DNA of 64,000 nucleotides, from the NCBI GenBank assembly GCA_934670025.1, contig CAKUOS010000003.1:11076-75075 (forward strand). The letters run 5' to 3'. This document shows, piece after piece, positions 26,397 to 34,397 of the stretch. Source of the stretch: an uncultured Oscillospiraceae bacterium. GTDB taxonomy: Bacteria > Bacillota > Clostridia > Oscillospirales > Oscillospiraceae. Position 1 is the stretch's first letter, and every line of letters starts with the position of its first letter. A program made the translations under genes and the position numbers. The notes under the pieces were generated by a model. It worked only from the letters and a program-made list of their open reading frames with translations, had not been told where the DNA came from and searched no databases.

Positions 26397-27275
26397 ATGG
26401 ACAGTTACAGGATCATCAGAGCCATCAGCGGCTTTTATTACGTGCAGACGGAGGACGGCGTCGTGGAGTGTAAGGCCCGCGGCCGGTTTCGGCTGCAGGA
26501 CGCCACGCCGCTCGTCGGCGACTTCGTCCGCATCACGCGGCAGGGATCGAAGGGCGTTCTGGAGGAGCTGCTGCCGCGGCGCAATGCGTTCATCCGCCCG
26601 GCCATCGCCAATATCGACCAGCTCGTCGTGCTGGCCTCGTGCGCCATCCCGGTCACAGAACCGTTTCTCATCGACCGCGTGCTGGCCGTGGCGCAGCTGC
26701 AAGGTGTTTCAGCGCTTGTCGTCGTCAACAAGGACGATCTGGCGTCCGCGCAGCCGCTGGCGGAGATCTACCGGCAGGCGGGCGTGCCCGTGATCGCCAC
26801 GAGCGCCGAGACGGGCGAAGGCGTCGACGCGCTGCGGCAGGCGCTCGCGGGGAAGCTCTCGTGTCTGACCGGCAACTCGGGCGTCGGCAAGTCGAGCCTT
26901 CTCAACCGCGTCTGTCCGGAGCTCGGGCTGCCGGTCGGCGAGGTTTCGGAGAAGCTCGGCCGCGGCCGCCATACGACGCGCCACGTCGAGCTCTACAGCC
27001 TCGGCGGCGATACCTTCGTCGCCGATACGCCGGGCTTTTCCTCGTTCGACACCGAGCGGATGGAGCTGGTTCACAAGGAGCAGCTGCAAGACGCCTTTCC
27101 GGAGTTCGGGCCCTGTCTCGGCCGGTGCCGGTTCCCGGACTGCGCGCATCGCCGCGAGCCCGGCTGCGCCGTCCGCGCGGCGCTGGAAGCGGGAAAGATC
27201 CCGCCGACGCGCTACGAAAGCTACGAGCGCCTGTACGAACAGGCGGAGCAGCTGAAGGAATGGGAATTGAAATAG
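26397..27275 (+). CDS. rsgA: Ribosome small-subunit-dependent GTPase A
   Basis: 292 residues: N-terminal OB fold, then a circularly permuted GTPase in which NKDD precedes the P-loop GNSGVGKSS, then a zinc site with CLGRCRFPDCAHRREPGC. It helps mature the 30S subunit. It starts 11 bp after the kinase gene. In many Firmicutes rpe and a thiamine pyrophosphokinase follow; here a repeat locus does, so the operon ends or was interrupted. Confidence 0.95.
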   Translation: MDSYRIIRAISGFYYVQTEDGVVECKARGRFRLQDATPLVGDFVRITRQGSKGVLEELLPRRNAFIRPAIANIDQLVVLASCAIPVTEPFLIDRVLAVAQLQGVSALVVVNKDDLASAQPLAEIYRQAGVPVIATSAETGEGVDALRQALAGKLSCLTGNSGVGKSSLLNRVCPELGLPVGEVSEKLGRGRHTTRHVELYSLGGDTFVADTPGFSSFDTERMELVHKEQLQDAFPEFGPCLGRCRFPDCAHRREPGCAVRAALEAGKIPPTRYESYERLYEQAEQLKEWELK

Positions 27276-27294
27276 CGGGTCTTACAGGGGCTGC

Positions 27295-27352
27295 ACGATC
27301 CAAAGCCTCCCCTTCGCAAGGGGAGGTGTCAGCGAAGCTGACGGAGAGGTCG
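27295..27352 (-). repeat. Module B copy after rsgA
   Basis: Inverted B unit: GCCTCCCCTTCGCAAGGGGAGG followed by a GTCAGC/GCTGAC stem with TTCG-like loop and CGGAGAGGTCGAC. It abuts the E/C element that starts at 27353. Confidence 0.8.
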
Positions 27353-27605
27353 ACGTGTCTCCGACGGCCCAATCTTTTCCCGTGCGTGGGAAAAGATTGG
27401 GGAGAAAAGGACGCTTTTTTACTCAAAAACCGCCATCATGTCGATGCGTGCGCTCTGCGAAACAGACGAAGGTCTGTTTCGCAAGAGGAGGAACAGAGCG
27501 TCAGGATAAGAGGCTTCGCTTCGCGGAGACTCGTTCCGTAAGCTCTGATTCCGACGATGTTGGTGATGGCGGTGTCGGTGCCGAGAAAATTTGCAATGTG
27601 CCCCT
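27353..27605 (-). repeat. E/C composite element, copy 1 (subfamily II)
   Basis: Minus-oriented copy. The C hairpin is CCCAATCTTTTCCC / GGGAAAAGATTGGG (27368-27381, 27388-27401) with a 6-nt loop. The closing stem of E pairs ACCGCCATCA (27429-27438, as written) with TGATGGCGGT (27564-27573). The interior is replaced by a module D relative (27488-27539) and a GCGAAACAGAC hairpin. The rest of the 27276-27674 gap holds no gene. Confidence 0.85.
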
Positions 27606-27674
27606 ACAGGTGCAGTGAAGGATGACGCACCCTGCCGGTTGCAGGAAAAATCCGTGTTTATCCTGAAAAAATGC

Positions 27675-27703
27675 TTGCTTTTCTGCATCCGATATGCTAA
27701 AAT
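27675..27703 (+). promoter_or_regulatory. Promoter of rplS
   Basis: TTGCTT (27675-27680), a 17-bp spacer and TAAAAT (27698-27703). A leader of about 100 nt follows with potential GCAGC/GCTGC-type pairing; r-protein L19 leaders with autoregulation exist in Firmicutes, but I cannot match the consensus by eye. Confidence 0.75.
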
Positions 27704-27807
27704 ACAATGGTCTGTGAAAAAGGATGGTCCTCTGCCGCAGCCGGCGCTACGTGCGCAGCGGCATTCCCTGCGGTACGAACGTTCTTAATATGAAGGAGGA
27801 CACAATT

Positions 27808-28149
27808 ATGGATCTCATGAAGGCTCTGACCAGCCAGTACATGAAGCAGGAGCTGCCCGAAGTTCGTGTCGGCGACACCGTTCGCGTTCATGTCAAAATT
27901 AAGGAAGGTTCCCGCGAAAGAATCCAGATCTTCGAGGGCACCGTGATCGCCAAGAAGCACGGCGGTATCGAGGAATCCATCACCGTTCGCCGCATCTCCT
28001 ACGGTGTCGGCTGCGAGAAGGTTTTCCCGCTCCATGCGCCCAACGTCGTCGACGTCGAGTGCGTCCGTCACGGCAAGGTTCGCCGCGCGAAGCTGTATTA
28101 TCTGCGCGATCGCCTTGGCAAGGCCGCAAAGGTCAAGGAAAAGGTCTGA
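27808..28149 (+). CDS. rplS: 50S ribosomal protein L19
   Basis: 113 residues, family length. Conserved blocks [48 protein letters not shown] and [10 protein letters not shown] are intact. It lies at the 30S/50S interface. The start at 27808 follows AAGGAGGA; the longer frame from 27724 lacks homology before MDLMKALTS. It is monocistronic with its own promoter and terminator, unlike the rpsP-rimM-trmD-rplS operon of many Firmicutes. Confidence 0.97.
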   Translation: MDLMKALTSQYMKQELPEVRVGDTVRVHVKIKEGSRERIQIFEGTVIAKKHGGIEESITVRRISYGVGCEKVFPLHAPNVVDVECVRHGKVRRAKLYYLRDRLGKAAKVKEKV

Positions 28150-28162
28150 TCCCAAATGTCCG

Positions 28163-28192
28163 AAACCGCCGGTTCTTTCGAACCGGCGGTTT
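28163..28192 (+). terminator. Terminator of rplS
   Basis: Stem AAACCGCCGGTTC / GAACCGGCGGTTT, 4-nt loop, followed by TTTTTCG. Confidence 0.92.
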
Positions 28193-28239
28193 TTCGTCTG
28201 CCAAAAAAGCTGCGGCTTTTTCTTTCAAACAGTACAAAA

Positions 28240-28271
28240 AACGCGCCCCGGAACTGCTTCCGGGGCGCGTT
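28240..28271 (-). terminator. Terminator of plsC
   Basis: Stem AACGCGCCCCGGAA / TTCCGGGGCGCGTT with a 4-nt loop; on the minus strand TTTTTG follows. It lies just beyond the plsC stop codon. Confidence 0.9.
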
Positions 28272-28273
28272 CG

Positions 28274-29110
28274 TTATGAGAGCTTTTCGGCTTGCAGGCG
28301 GCTGACGTAGCCGTCTTCCATGATTTTGTGGATGTTCTCGCCGATCTCGATGGTCGTTTTTCCGGTCAGCTCCTCTGTCGGGACGACGGCCAGCACGTCG
28401 AGATACACGTCCGTGCGCTTGCGGAACATATTCCGCAGGATGGCGCGCGAATTTGCAAGGCTGCACACGACGATGGGTACGTTGGCCTTCTGCGCGATCT
28501 TGAACACGCCGCAGCGGTAGGGCAGCAGTGGCTCGGCCGTCTTGTTCGTCTTTCCCTCGGGGAACACGGCGATGGACGCCTTGTCGTCCTTGAGGAACTG
28601 GATGGCCTTGAGAATCGATTTGAGCGATTCGCGGTCGTTGTCGCGGTCGACCGGCAGGCAGAGCACCTTGCGCATGATCTGCGCGACGAGGAAGATGGAG
28701 AAGTTCTCCTTCTTCGACAAAAACGCCAGCCCGGCCTGCGGCATGACGGCGTAGAACACGATGGGGTCGAACGCGAAGCGGTGGTTGCTCACGAGCACGA
28801 AGCGGCCCGTCCGCGGCAGCTTTTCCAGACCTGTCGCGTGGATATGTACGCCGCCGAGCGTCAGCGCCAGCCGCGAAAATTCGTTCAGCAGGAAGCGGAA
28901 ATAGCCGCTCGGCTTTTCCAGCAGCTTTTTCGGGTCGACAAACAGACACGAAATGAGCAGCACCAGCAGAAACAGCGCTACCTGCGCCAGAAGGCTGCCG
29001 ACGGTGAACACCGGGAGCTGCCACACGGCGCTTGCGGACGCGAAGCCGCACGCGGCCCACGTCAGACCCGCGCCGGCCAGAACACTGACTGCGAGAAATA
29101 TATAGAGCAT
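28274..29110 (-). CDS. plsC: 1-acyl-sn-glycerol-3-phosphate acyltransferase (PlsC-like)
   Basis: 278 residues. Two N-terminal membrane segments precede the acyltransferase domain, which has the HxxxxD motif as NHRFAFDP and the FPEGKTNKT substrate-binding motif. It should add the second acyl chain to lysophosphatidate in membrane lipid synthesis. The ATG at 29110 was chosen over the TTG at 29119. A candidate promoter TTGTTT-N16-TATAAT lies about 70-100 bp upstream, followed by the palindrome TCTTAAGA. Confidence 0.88.
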   Translation of the reverse strand: MLYIFLAVSVLAGAGLTWAACGFASASAVWQLPVFTVGSLLAQVALFLLVLLISCLFVDPKKLLEKPSGYFRFLLNEFSRLALTLGGVHIHATGLEKLPRTGRFVLVSNHRFAFDPIVFYAVMPQAGLAFLSKKENFSIFLVAQIMRKVLCLPVDRDNDRESLKSILKAIQFLKDDKASIAVFPEGKTNKTAEPLLPYRCGVFKIAQKANVPIVVCSLANSRAILRNMFRKRTDVYLDVLAVVPTEELTGKTTIEIGENIHKIMEDGYVSRLQAEKLS

Positions 29111-29230
29111 GACCAACAAACACCTGCCGAATGAATGGAAGTGACCTTAAGAGAATCTTAAGATTTTACCTACAATTATACGCGCGTGCGCGGCCAAAAC
29201 AATCATGGAACCGGAGAATTTACAAATTGT

Positions 29231-30397
29231 TTACGGTTGTTCCGCGGCGCGCTGACGGCTGATCTCAGCCCAGGAGGGGAGCTTGGCGATGCGGCCGGCC
29301 AGCTCTTCCATGCAGGCGGGGATGTCGATCTTCTGCGGGCAGACGGCCGCGCACGCGCCGCAGGCGAGGCAGGATTTCGGCTGCTGCTCCTCGGGCAGCG
29401 CCTCGACGGCCATGACGGCGTTCGTCGTCGGCACGACGCGCAGCTCATTGAGCACGCGGATCATGTTCGGGATGTCGATCTGCTGCGGGCAGCCGTCGCA
29501 GCAGTAGCGGCAGGCCGTGCAGGGAACGGTGTCCTTAAACAGCTCCGCGATCTGCAAAAGCGTCTCGCGCTCGTGCTCGCTCAGCGGCGCGGGCGATTCA
29601 AACGTGTGCAGATTGTCCCGCACCTGCGCAAGATCGGACATACCGCTGAGGATGACCGTCACGCCGGGGATATCCTGCACGAAGCGGAAGCCCCACGATG
29701 CGTCGGACGTGTCCGGACGCAGCGCCTGTAGCTGCGCGTGAGCGTTTTCAGGCAGCTTTGCCAGCTTGCCGCCGCGCACCGGCTCCATGACCCAAATGGG
29801 AACGTTGTACCGGTTCAGCAGCTCGACCTTTTCCTTTGCCTGCTGGAGCGTCCAGTCGAGGTAGTTCAGCTCGATCTGGCAGAAATCCATCTCGGCCGCG
29901 TGCTTTTCCAGGAACGACTCCAGCGCGGGAAGCGCCGCGTGCGTCGAGAAGCCGAGATGGCGGATGCGGCCATTCTTTTTCTGCTCGAGCAGATACGGCA
30001 GGATGCCCCACCGCTCGTCCTCATACGTGGCGATGGACTTCTCATACACGTTGTGCAGCAGATAGAAGTCGAAATACTCCACGCCGCACTTCTCCAGCTG
30101 CCGCTCGAACGTGGCCTTCACGTCGTAGCGCGGCATGATCTGGTGGCCGGGGAACTTGGTGGCGAGATAAAAGCTCTCGCGCGGGTATTTTTTGAGCGCC
30201 TGCCCGAGCACAAGCTCGGATTTGCCGCCGTGATACGGCCACGCCGTATCGTAATAGTTGACGCCGGCCTGCATCGCCAGATCGACCATAGCCTCGGTCT
30301 GGGCGGCGTCGATGGAGCCGTCCTCCAAAACCGGCAGCCGCATCGCGCCGAAGCCGAGCTTGGAGAGCTTCAGACCCTGATATTCGGAATAGATCAT
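29231..30397 (-). CDS. Aldo/keto reductase with C-terminal ferredoxin domain
   Basis: 388 residues. Residues 1-280 form an aldo/keto reductase barrel with the tetrad recognisable as YYDTAWPYHGG (Asp, Tyr), LATKFPGH (Lys) and LLHNVYEK (His). The C-terminal ~100 residues carry two [4Fe-4S] motifs, CTACRYCCDGCPQQI and CLACGACAAVCPQKI. This fused architecture is common in anaerobes and suggests electron transfer between an NAD(P)H carbonyl site and Fe-S clusters; the substrate is unknown. The ATG at 30397 follows AAAGGA at normal distance. A palindrome overlaps its promoter region. Confidence 0.9.
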   Translation of the reverse strand: MIYSEYQGLKLSKLGFGAMRLPVLEDGSIDAAQTEAMVDLAMQAGVNYYDTAWPYHGGKSELVLGQALKKYPRESFYLATKFPGHQIMPRYDVKATFERQLEKCGVEYFDFYLLHNVYEKSIATYEDERWGILPYLLEQKKNGRIRHLGFSTHAALPALESFLEKHAAEMDFCQIELNYLDWTLQQAKEKVELLNRYNVPIWVMEPVRGGKLAKLPENAHAQLQALRPDTSDASWGFRFVQDIPGVTVILSGMSDLAQVRDNLHTFESPAPLSEHERETLLQIAELFKDTVPCTACRYCCDGCPQQIDIPNMIRVLNELRVVPTTNAVMAVEALPEEQQPKSCLACGACAAVCPQKIDIPACMEELAGRIAKLPSWAEISRQRAAEQP

Positions 30398-30429
30398 CAC
30401 GCACGTTCCTTTCTGGTTTTATCTTATCT

Positions 30430-30455
30430 GAGATATCTATAGAATAGCATATCTC
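30430..30455 (-). promoter_or_regulatory. Candidate operator over the aldo/keto reductase promoter
   Basis: Near-palindrome with arms GAGATAT and ATATCTC around CTAT/ATAG, interrupted by one extra C. It contains a possible -10 (TATTCT on the minus strand). The binding protein is unknown. Confidence 0.5.
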
Positions 30456-30484
30456 TTCAGAAAATGCCAGAGGAGAAAATCTGC

Positions 30485-30712
30485 ACGGCAGATGTCCCGC
30501 AGTGACAAGGGGGTAGGGATCGACTATGCCAGCCCAATGCCTTCCCCTGGGGGAAGGTGCCCCAGTGCGCACACTGGGGCGGATGAGGGCAGGGGAGCAG
30601 TCACGAAATGCTGAAACTGCGAATCAATGCGCAAGTGCTCCCAGACCCTCATCCGTCTGCGTCGCTTCGCTCCGCATCCACCTTCCCCGGAGGGGAAGGC
30701 TTTGGTTCTCTG
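30485..30712. repeat. Mosaic repeat locus 4 (B-type units)
   Basis: No gene lies between 30456 and 30768. It holds a GTCCCGCAGTGAC/AAGGGGGTAGGGAT fragment (as at 16880-16910), a B-type unit with CCTTCCCCTGG...CCAGTGTGCGC-type stem and GGATGAGGGCAGGGGAG (30538-30600), the CAGTCACGAAATGCTGAA segment shared with locus 1, and an inverted unit ending CCTTCCCCGGAGGGGAAGG (30640-30705). Confidence 0.82.
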
Positions 30713-30721
30713 CGGCTGCAT

Positions 30722-30754
30722 AAAAAACCCGGCCGCAGCTTTGCCGCGGCCGGG
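30722..30754 (-). terminator. Terminator of mntP
   Basis: Stem CCCGGCCGC / GCGGCCGGG (30728-30736, 30746-30754); on the minus strand a run of six T follows. Confidence 0.85.
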
Positions 30755-30768
30755 GGTCGTTTTTCGAT

Positions 30769-31338
30769 TCAGAAGCTGATAACGCCCAGATGCTCCAGCA
30801 GGATCTTCAGGCCGATGAGGATGAGGATCAGACCGCCGGCAAACTCGGCCCTGGACTTGTACCGCAGGCCGAAGACGTTGCCGACCTTAAGTCCCGCCGC
30901 CGAGCAGAGGAACGTCGTCACGCCGATGAGCGACACGGCCAGCGGCACATTGACGTCGGGCAGCAGCGCGAACGTCACGCCGACGGCCAGCGCGTCGATG
31001 CTCGTGGCCAGCGCGAGCAGCAGCATGGTCTTGAAGCTGAACGAATCGTTGCCGTCGGATTCCTCCTTCGACAGGCTCTCCTTGATCATGCCTGCGCCGA
31101 TGGCGGCCAGCAGCACGAATGCGATCCAGTGGTCAAAGGCTGTGATATACTGCTCGAACGTCGAGCCGAGGAAGTATCCGATCGTCGGCATGAGCGCCTG
31201 AAAGCCGCCGAACCATGCGCCGATGATGAGGTAGTGCTTCGCCTGTAAGCGCTTGGTGGAAAGGCCCTTGCAGATCGACACTGCGAACGCATCCATCGAC
31301 AGACCGATCCCCAGCAGCAGGATCTCGAGAATACTCAT
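30769..31338 (-). CDS. mntP: Manganese efflux pump MntP
   Basis: 189 residues, six predicted membrane helices, matching MntP/Yeb[18 protein letters not shown] near the N-terminus and [16 protein letters not shown] in the second half, each with the acidic residue needed for Mn2+ export. Start MSILEI at 31338 matches other family members; a GTG at 31347 is possible. It has its own promoter and terminator. No yybP-ykoY manganese riboswitch is visible in the short leader, so control must be by other means. Confidence 0.92.
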   Translation of the reverse strand: MSILEILLLGIGLSMDAFAVSICKGLSTKRLQAKHYLIIGAWFGGFQALMPTIGYFLGSTFEQYITAFDHWIAFVLLAAIGAGMIKESLSKEESDGNDSFSFKTMLLLALATSIDALAVGVTFALLPDVNVPLAVSLIGVTTFLCSAAGLKVGNVFGLRYKSRAEFAGGLILILIGLKILLEHLGVISF

Positions 31339-31373
31339 ATGTATCACACAGCCTTTTACAGTAAAGTCTTATT

Positions 31374-31402
31374 AAAATAGCACGGTTTTGTAAGAAAGTC
31401 AA
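31374..31402 (-). promoter_or_regulatory. Promoter of mntP
   Basis: TTGACT (31397-31402), a 17-bp spacer and TATTTT (31374-31379) on the minus strand. Confidence 0.78.
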
Positions 31403-31403
31403 G

Positions 31404-31430
31404 AAAAAACGCGGATGATCCGCGTTTTTT
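31404..31430 (-). terminator. Terminator of the PAP2-like gene pair
   Basis: AAAAAACGCGGAT / ATCCGCGTTTTTT hairpin with a short loop; it separates the upstream membrane-protein pair from mntP. Confidence 0.88.
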
Positions 31431-31448
31431 CTGATATTTGAGAAGCTG

Positions 31449-32180
31449 TCAGGACTCTGTATCCGGTGCGCGGCGGCGCACCTGCGCGCGCGGCCGTGCG
31501 CGGTTCGGAGTTTTTGCAAATTTCTGCACGAATGCGCGGTGGTAGATGAGGAAATACAGCGCGGCGCTCACCGGGATGGCGACGAACACGTCGAGGATGG
31601 AATGCTGCTTGATGAACACCGTCGACATACTGATAACGAAGCCCAACGGCAGCATGACGAGGTGCAGATGACGCCGGCGCAGCGGCTCGGAGTCAAAGCA
31701 CGCGAGCGTCAGCGCCGCGCAGCCGATGACGTGCATACTGGGCAGCACGTTCGTGTTGGTGTCGGCGGCGTAGATGCGCCCGACGGCCCAGGTGAAGATA
31801 TCGTTCTGCGCGAACTGCGCCGGGCGCAGGTCCTGTCCGTTCGGGAACAGCAGGCAGAAGATAATCGAGCCGCCGAAGCCGAAGCCGATATACAGCATAA
31901 ACCGCTTGAGTCCCTCTGCGTCATAGAACATGAGGTACAGCGTCATGAGGAACAGCAGCGGGTGCCACAGGCAATAGGGCACGACAAAGAACCGGCAGAA
32001 GGGGATCTTGTCGTCGAGCGGCAGATACGAGACCCAGTAGTTGTCTGTCACGACGTGCTCGGCGATGACGAACAGCGTCAGATAGACCAGCCAGATCAGC
32101 AGATACCAGTGATGATGATAATTTTCAACCGTCCCGATCCGCAGAGGCTTGCGGGTGCGGCTGCGCTTGGGGGTGTTCAT
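31449..32180 (-). CDS. PAP2-like membrane protein (inositol-phosphorylceramide synthase type)
   Basis: 243 residues, about six membrane helices. The catalytic region shows PSMHVIGC (variant of PSGH) and KQHSILDV (HxxxD), as in PAP2 relatives of the phosphoinositol-transferase type. Likely acts on lipid head groups at the outer membrane face; substrate unknown. The ATG at 32180 has AAGGAG 13 bases upstream; the ATG at 32192 nearly abuts that SD. Starting here makes a 56-bp overlap with the preceding gene. The C-terminus is strongly basic. Confidence 0.75.
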   Translation of the reverse strand: MNTPKRSRTRKPLRIGTVENYHHHWYLLIWLVYLTLFVIAEHVVTDNYWVSYLPLDDKIPFCRFFVVPYCLWHPLLFLMTLYLMFYDAEGLKRFMLYIGFGFGGSIIFCLLFPNGQDLRPAQFAQNDIFTWAVGRIYAADTNTNVLPSMHVIGCAALTLACFDSEPLRRRHLHLVMLPLGFVISMSTVFIKQHSILDVFVAIPVSAALYFLIYHRAFVQKFAKTPNRARPRAQVRRRAPDTES

Positions 32181-32991
32181 GGGAAGAATCATGCTCCTTG
32201 CTTTCCGTAATCGTGGGGATAAAGGCGCTTGCGATGCGGCCTTTTCCGCGGTGCTTGATGTAGAAGAACCCGAAGATGCTGAACGTCAGCGCGCCGAGGA
32301 AGTTGACGAACAGATCCTCCATCGTGTCGTACAGGCCGATGTCGAGATACCCGCCGAAGCCCAGATCCACGCCGTTGACGGCGACGGACGTGATGCCGTC
32401 GATGGTCACGGGAATGTTCTGGTTTGTCGGGTCGAGCATCACGGACGTGACCGTATGCACGATGGTGTCCTTCTGCATATCCATCTGGAACAGCCGGTCG
32501 ATGCTGAACTCCACGAACTCCCACAGAACGCCGATGGTCATCGAGAAGCAGAAGGCCACCAGCGCCACATAGATGGGCGAGAGCGCAAACTTGATGCGGC
32601 TGTTGCGGTTGAGGACGTCGATGAGGGAGAAGCCGACCGCCGCGCACAGAAATCCGCTCGTCGTGTGCAGGATCGTGTCCCAGTGCGGGTAGGTGATGAA
32701 GTAGCATTGCAGCTCGCCGAGGATCTCGGCCGCGAAGATAAACACCAGAATGATGATCTCCAGCGTGCCGGGCAGCTCGACGCCGAAATTCCGCTGCACG
32801 AACATCGGCAGCAGGAACAGAAACAGCACCAGCACGCAGATGGCCGCGTGCTCGTATTCGCCGCGCAGGATCGACGATACAAGTATCGCCAGAACGATCA
32901 GGCGCAATACGACGTACACGGTAAAAACGGCGGGCTTTTTCTTCGCTTCGGCGGCAAGCAGCCGGAGCTTGCGTCGGTTTCTCTCTTTCAT
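32125..32991 (-). CDS. Multipass membrane protein of unknown function (possibly DUF2238/YjdF-like)
   Basis: 288 residues with a basic N-terminus, at least six hydrophobic segments and a hydrophilic histidine-rich tail (SKEHDSSHEHPQAQPHPQAS). The conserved-looking block HWDTILHTTSGFLCAAVGF resembles YjdF-type proteins, but I cannot assign a function. The ATG at 32991 has AGGA seven bases upstream. It precedes and overlaps the PAP2-like gene by 56 bp, suggesting a joint role in the membrane. The His-rich tail is encoded within the overlap zone. Confidence 0.7.
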   Translation of the reverse strand: MKERNRRKLRLLAAEAKKKPAVFTVYVVLRLIVLAILVSSILRGEYEHAAICVLVLFLFLLPMFVQRNFGVELPGTLEIIILVFIFAAEILGELQCYFITYPHWDTILHTTSGFLCAAVGFSLIDVLNRNSRIKFALSPIYVALVAFCFSMTIGVLWEFVEFSIDRLFQMDMQKDTIVHTVTSVMLDPTNQNIPVTIDGITSVAVNGVDLGFGGYLDIGLYDTMEDLFVNFLGALTFSIFGFFYIKHRGKGRIASAFIPTITESKEHDSSHEHPQAQPHPQASADRDG

Positions 32992-33087
32992 AGGCGATCC
33001 TCGTTTCTTTTGTAGAAAGATACTACTCCAACGATTCAAAAAAAGCAACGGGAAGATTGTAAAAGAATTATGAAGATTGGGCAGTTT

Positions 33088-33825
33088 TCAAATATTGCCT
33101 GAATCTTCGGTATGACGGCGGAACAGGAGCTTTTCCACACGTTTATAGAGAAAAAATGTAAGGAAAGACACGAGTAAGCCCTTCAGAAGATTGAACGGCA
33201 CGACCGCAAACAGCACCAGCGTCGGAAGACTCGTGATCGCGCCGTTGACGGCGGTGCCCATCGAGATGATGGCGTCCAGCGGCATCCCGTACATCACGGC
33301 GAAGCGCGGGATGAGGAACCAGGCGTTGAAGAAGCTGCCGAACACCGTCATGACGAGCGTGCCGAGCACCAGCGACCACACCGCGCCTTTTTTGCTGCGC
33401 AGCTTCTGATACAGCAGCGCCGCCGGCAGCACGAACGAGCTGCCGACGAGGAAATTCGCCAGATCCCCGACGAACGCCGTCGACGTGCCCTTTAAAAGCA
33501 GCTTGAGCAGGACCTTCAGAAACTCGCACACCACGCCCGAGACCGGCCCGAGGTAAAACGCGCAGATGAGCACCGGCAGCTCGCTGAAATCGAGCTTGTA
33601 AAACGGCGGCGCGAAGAACAGCGGGATCTCCAGCGTCATCAGAACGCCCGAAACGGCCGCCATCATGGCGATGGTCGTGACCGTGTGCGCCGCGGTGAGC
33701 GAACGCCGCCGCTTCATGACCAGCTTTTCGCCGCCCCAGGCCAGCAGCACGACTGCCGCTGTCACCACGAGGCACAAAATCACGAATTGCAGGTTTTCCG
33801 ACAGGGCGCTGAGAAACGATTTCAT
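33088..33825 (-). CDS. ribU: Riboflavin ECF transporter, substrate-binding protein RibU
   Basis: 245 residues with about six membrane helices. The family core is visible: LEIPLFFAPPFYKLDFSELP, AFYLGPVSGVVCEFLK and GTSTAFVGDLANFLVG. It binds riboflavin and works with the shared ECF ATPase/T module encoded elsewhere. The preceding FMN riboswitch confirms the substrate. It has one additional N-terminal helix relative to short RibU proteins. Start ATG at 33825 with AAAGGA upstream. Confidence 0.93.
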   Translation of the reverse strand: MKSFLSALSENLQFVILCLVVTAAVVLLAWGGEKLVMKRRRSLTAAHTVTTIAMMAAVSGVLMTLEIPLFFAPPFYKLDFSELPVLICAFYLGPVSGVVCEFLKVLLKLLLKGTSTAFVGDLANFLVGSSFVLPAALLYQKLRSKKGAVWSLVLGTLVMTVFGSFFNAWFLIPRFAVMYGMPLDAIISMGTAVNGAITSLPTLVLFAVVPFNLLKGLLVSFLTFFLYKRVEKLLFRRHTEDSGNI

Positions 33826-33853
33826 AGAGCATCATCCTTTTGAAAAAAATAGA

Positions 33854-33877
33854 AGCATCTGAAGACGCCTTCAGATG
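33854..33877 (-). terminator. Expression-platform terminator of the FMN riboswitch
   Basis: Perfect stem GCATCTGAAG / CTTCAGATGC with a 4-nt loop; on the minus strand TTCTATTTTTTTC follows, then the SD of ribU. Confidence 0.9.
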
Positions 33878-33911
33878 CCATACACCGCGCCGCCCGGGAA
33901 AACACCCGCTG

Positions 33912-34028
33912 CGCCGCCAAGATCTTCTTTCATCCAGACTATACTGTCGGTACCGGAATCACACCGGTTCAGCTTGCGCTCGCGGACTATACCGCCGGTC
34001 GGGGATCGCACCCTGCCCTGAAGACGTG
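33912..34028 (-). promoter_or_regulatory. FMN riboswitch (RFN element)
   Basis: Read on the minus strand: AGGGCAGGGTG, GATCCCCGACCGGCGGTAT, AGTCCGCGAGCG, ACCGGTGTGATTCCGGTACC, GACAGTATAGTCTGGATG and AAAGAAGAT, the conserved RFN landmarks in order. It precedes ribU and a terminator, so FMN should switch the gene off. I see no clear promoter between it and the MITE upstream. Confidence 0.95.
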
Positions 34029-34038
34029 TTCAATTGTT

Positions 34039-34311
34039 AGCGTCAGCTGACAAGGGCAGACACGGCTTTTCACGGGGCAAAACAACGTCTGGCGTCGTTA
34101 TCCTCGTTGGCGGGCGACAGCCCGCCTGCCTCGTCTGTCTGCCCAGCCGCCGTTTATCCACCGTGAAAAACTCCGTGGACTTGCCGGCCGGTCTGGGGCG
34201 ACATATGCAAGGCAGAGGACGCAGACTTACTGGCGTAAGTCAAGGACGATAACGCAGCAGATGGCGTTCCAGTCCGGCCCGCAAGCGTGTGTGCCCTTGT
34301 CAACTGACGCT
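34039..34311. mobile_element. MITE-like element with 26-bp terminal inverted repeats
   Basis: The ends AGCGTCAGCTGACAAGGGCA (34039 onward) and the complement of ...TGCCCTTGTCAACTGACGCT (to 34311) form 26-bp inverted repeats with two mismatches. Inner inverted segments (CTTTTCACGG/CCGTGAAAA; CGTTATCCTCGTTG/CAAGGACGATAACG) make the 273-bp unit largely foldable. No ORF or clear target duplication is seen. It lies between the FMN riboswitch and the divergent SLOG gene. Confidence 0.8.
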
Positions 34312-34339
34312 GTCGTCATAGTAGCACGGCCGCGCGCGC

Positions 34340-34368
34340 TTGTAAAGCATAATTTTTTCTGCTATACT
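34340..34368 (+). promoter_or_regulatory. Promoter of the SLOG-family gene
   Basis: TTGTAA (34340-34345), a 17-bp spacer and TATACT (34363-34368). Confidence 0.78.
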
Positions 34369-34397
34369 GAACCAGAATGGAAAGGGGACGGATGCAT

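Noticed and set aside
31339-31403. Manganese (yybP-ykoY) riboswitch before mntP
   Set aside because: The leader is too short and lacks the conserved loops.
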